From: Brachynemurus nebulosus
Lineage: Eukaryota > Arthropoda > Insecta > Neuroptera > Myrmeleontidae
Direction of reading: 5' to 3'
DNA length: 64,000 bases
Assembly: GCA_035578155.1 (NCBI GenBank)
Contig: JAPWDM010000008.1
Span: 18,978,842 to 19,042,841, forward strand
Positions 61,068 through 64,000 of the stretch are shown piece by piece. A model generated the notes under the pieces. The model was given only the letters and a program-made list of their open reading frames with translations, ran no database searches and had not been told where the DNA came from. Each line of letters opens with the position of its first letter. The stretch's first letter is position 1. The translations under genes and the position numbers were made by a program.

Positions 61068-61755
61068 ATGTCCGAATGGTTGCAAGACGAGTTACGCCTT
61101 ATTATTCGTTACAAATTTGTGCGAGGCTTGTCCGTAGATGAATGTGTACAGGAAATGAAAACTGTACTCAAAGGAAAGTGTCCTCATCACGCAACTGTGT
61201 ACCGGTGGTATCCTGAATTTGAGCGTGATAATTTCAGTGTTAATGATGCTACAAGATCGGGTCGTCCTGTTGAAGCAACTACTCCGGAAAATGTAGCAAA
61301 AGTCGAGTTATTAATAAAGGAGGATAAAGGAGTCGTTAAGGATAGTCAGCGCACAGTATAGGTCTCTTGGTATGTCAATAAGTATTTGCCTAAATTGTTC
61401 AGAAACTTAAAAAGATTCGTCCAGACTCAAGAATGGATAGCTGGCATTTTCACCACGATAACACTTCTGCTCATCGAACTCATTAGACAGTTGATTTTTT
61501 AGAGAATACTGGCATTAAAGTGCTTGAACATCCTACCTACAGTTCAGATCTTGCTCCCTGTGACTTCACTTTGTTCCTAATTGTGAATGACCAACAGAAA
61601 GGTCGGAAGTTTTTGAGGGATTCCGAGCTACTGGCTGCTTGGAAGCAAGTGTGTTCAGAACTGCCAAAAGAAAAATGGCACGATATTTTTGATAGTTGGT
61701 TTTACGTCTAATTAAGTGTATAAGCTGCAACGGAAATTATTTAGAAAAGCTTTAA
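61068..61755 (+). pseudogene. Mariner transposase, frameshifted and internally deleted
   Basis: Starts at ATG 61068 (MSEWLQDELRLIIRYKFVRG). The N-terminal HTH region follows with VYRWYPEFERDNFS and ATRSGRPVE, ending at TAG 61359-61361. A second frame from about 61415 reads DSWHFHHDNTSAHRTH (HDN, second catalytic Asp), has a TAG at 61472-61474, then YSSDLAPCDFTLF with the third catalytic Asp of D,D34D, and ends at 61711. The final CISCNGNYLEKL is in a third frame to TAA 61753-61755. About 230 codons remain versus roughly 345 normally; the segment holding the first catalytic Asp is missing. Not functional. Confidence 0.92.
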
Positions 61756-61974
61756 TAAATATTTCTGACCCCTAATTAATTATTTATTTACTTTATAGAT
61801 AAACACAAAACTATTATTGTTACAAAAATATTATTATCGAGCACTGTTATGTAATTATACTATTTAATCACACTAATATTAACTAATTGTATTAACATTA
61901 AATGTATTAGTACAGATGCTAATGACCTTTAGATGTCGATGCATCGATAAAAATTTAAATAAATAAATAAATAA

Positions 61975-62170
<196 letters not shown>

Positions 62171-62205
62171 GGCGGTATTGCAAAACTTATCTATCTAGTG
62201 ACCTA

Positions 62206-62832
62206 TGTACGTTTAATAGGTAATGAAAGTAAAAATTTCTCTTTGAAATACTTTCAGTGTATCTCTTTATTGTCTGACTCTGCCATTTTGATGCATTTCC
62301 AAAACTCGTTAGGTCCTAATTATAAATCCAAAACACCTTATGCCCAACAATTTTTATTTTTTTTCCAATTAATCTATATTGCTGTATGATTTCATAGGTT
62401 AACATACAATAAAAGTAAATAATGTAACGCATAAATAACAATATTTTCAACTTAATATTACTATTGGGAGAGAAATAATACGTTTTTCCAGTTTACTGTA
62501 AAATTTTAGATTATGTATTTAACGAGTTTTGGAATTGGACGACACATATGGAAATTAAAAAATATTTTATATTAGCGTTACAGATTTTATTACAGAAATT
62601 GATTATTTTATATAAATTTTGACTTATTTTATATATATTTTACCTCGTTTTTTGAAGTTTAAAGCCACAAAAATTACCAAAAAAATTGTTTACTTTTATT
62701 AAATTTTGTTGACAAATATAATTCCTTTCCATATTCTGACATATCTAACAATGAAAATTCAAATATTATTTAAATTAATCAGAATTGCCAACATTGCACT
62801 ATGGAAGAGTACCTATACTATTTTATTATACG
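62206..62832. other. Unannotated AT-rich stretch
   Basis: Nothing recognisable. Confidence 0.4.

Positions 62833-62884
<52 letters not shown>
62833..62884. repeat. (TA)n microsatellite
   Basis: About 26 TA units. Confidence 0.96.
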
Positions 62885-62888
<4 letters not shown>

Positions 62889-64000
62889 TATGCTTTTTTT
62901 TTTATTTTTTTTATTTATTTTGTTATAAAATTAAATTAAATTTATTTCTTTTGTTATAAAATTAAATAAAATTGCAAAAAATTTTAAAAATTTTAAAAAT
63001 TTGGAAAACATTTTTTGGAATACATGGCAAGTTAATTTGAAAAACACTACCTACCAATAGAAGGTACCAATAACATCCAACAGATGACTCTAAACGTGCT
63101 ACCTATATTAGGGTCAGGACCAGTCGTGACATGTCATCCATTTTCTCTCCAAAAGAGAGCGGAAAGCTTCAAAATTAATTATCACTTGTTTGGGTAAATA
63201 TTTTTGCGTACATAACTATGGTTGAGTACATAACTTTTTTTTTTTTTTTAAAAAAAAAAAAACGTGCTAAGAAAATATAAAAAAACTTTTTTTTAACTTT
63301 TATATAATTTTTGACACAAAATAATATTTCAATACCATTTGAATTGCGGACAAAATACCTATGGATGAAATAGCTGAACAATTAGATAACCAGTTGACAA
63401 AATAACCTTTGGAAGCTTACTACAATAAAAAAGTGTGATTGACAGAAAACGAAAAACTTTATATACTGTGAAACGAAATTAATTATATCATACTACTTTG
63501 AAGGTATCGTACCTTTTTCCTATCAGATTTCTCGTTTTATCCAATATTTTGTGTATTGAGAAAAAAGAAAAAAGAAAGAAAAGAAAAATTTTAATCATAT
63601 CATATCTACACGTATGTTAATTCGGAGCTATCATCCTCATTTTCCTATCAGATTTTTTTGTATTAAATTTTTTTGTATTATAAGCAAAATATAAACCGCA
63701 GTTCATATTTTTTTAAGAAAACCTAACAATATTTTTGTCATTTTTAATTCAAAAAAATTAACTGTGATTATTTCACACGCAATTATTCTATCGATTGATT
63801 ATTTTATCATTCGGTTATCTTGTAGGAGTTATTCTGTCTGCGCGTTAATAGTCATGGAACCAAAATAATGTCGTAGAACTCTATGACTGTAGTACAAATT
63901 GTTCGTCATTTGGAGTGGTGTGACATCAGATTTTATCGATTTAAAGAAAGTTTTTAACCCATTATTTTCCAGCACACTACACATAGGTAATACCGTAAGA
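62885..64000. other. AT-rich stretch with a poly(T)/poly(A) junction
   Basis: 63234-63262 is a run of T followed directly by a run of A, a perfect but low-complexity palindrome. TTTTCCTATCAGATTT occurs at about 63517 and 63640. No gene recognised. Confidence 0.5.

Noticed and set aside
63234..63262. Poly(T)/poly(A) junction as a structured palindrome
   Set aside because: Low-complexity homopolymers produce this without function; might also be slippage in sequencing.

Overview
This is a strongly AT-rich eukaryotic window with no host protein-coding gene, rRNA gene or convincing functional tRNA gene that I can support. Open frames are short; the longest coding homologies are decayed transposon genes. 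The repertoire (mariner, pogo, piggyBac, PIF/Harbinger, hAT, Helitron, a Jockey-type non-LTR retrotransposon and a tRNA-Thr-derived SINE, plus many long TA microsatellites) fits an arthropod, most likely an insect. I cannot fix the order from sequence alone, and this is inference.

Layout. 0-4 kb: a 3.0-kb TIR element (994-4009) flanked by TA, with repeated GTCAACTACTG motifs and nested hairpin and tandem repeats. 4-17 kb: mostly unique AT-rich DNA, with a 0.93-kb TIR element (10273-11201) and a 1.5-kb TIR element (13778-15322). 17-19.5 kb: a long-arm hairpin MITE (17206-17647) and a pogo-like element (18420-19513) that keeps a recognisable Psq-type HTH fragment. 20-31 kb: dispersed repeats, a Helitron-like copy (23874-24390), a hAT element with matching 8-bp target duplications (24453-25484), 31-bp tandem repeats and a SINE copy. 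31-36 kb: a cluster of TIR elements comprising PIF/Harbinger-like 31609-32561, piggyBac-like 33664-34593 with TTAA on both sides, Harbinger-like 34831-35466 and a short MITE at 36000. 38-46 kb: a perfect-TSD hAT MITE (38998-39313), repeat copies, the better tRNA-Thr-like SINE (41903) and a Helitron-like element with both termini (44820-45384).

46.5-51 kb: a nearly perfect palindrome around a TA array (46586-46936), then a single arm of a large foldback family (47699-50683). That arm is interrupted by a 5'-truncated Jockey-type retrotransposon (about 49250-50552) flanked by an 8-bp target duplication. 52-55 kb: hAT-like DNA carrying about 165-bp tandem units, 31-bp tandem repeats and other repeats. 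56463-60166: a complete 3.7-kb foldback element with two arms of about 1.7 kb, each carrying roughly 160-bp tandem units and a TA microsatellite. 60911-62203: a complete but dead mariner element with TA target duplications and a transposase pseudogene.

Two themes recur. First, several unrelated DNA transposons carry extra internal copies of their own end motif, as expected if these are transposase-binding sites. Second, at least five long (TA)n arrays lie inside mobile elements, three of them at the same place in the foldback family, so transposition appears to have spread these microsatellites. The best candidate for something undescribed is the foldback family with its homogenised arms. Its superfamily is not clear to me.
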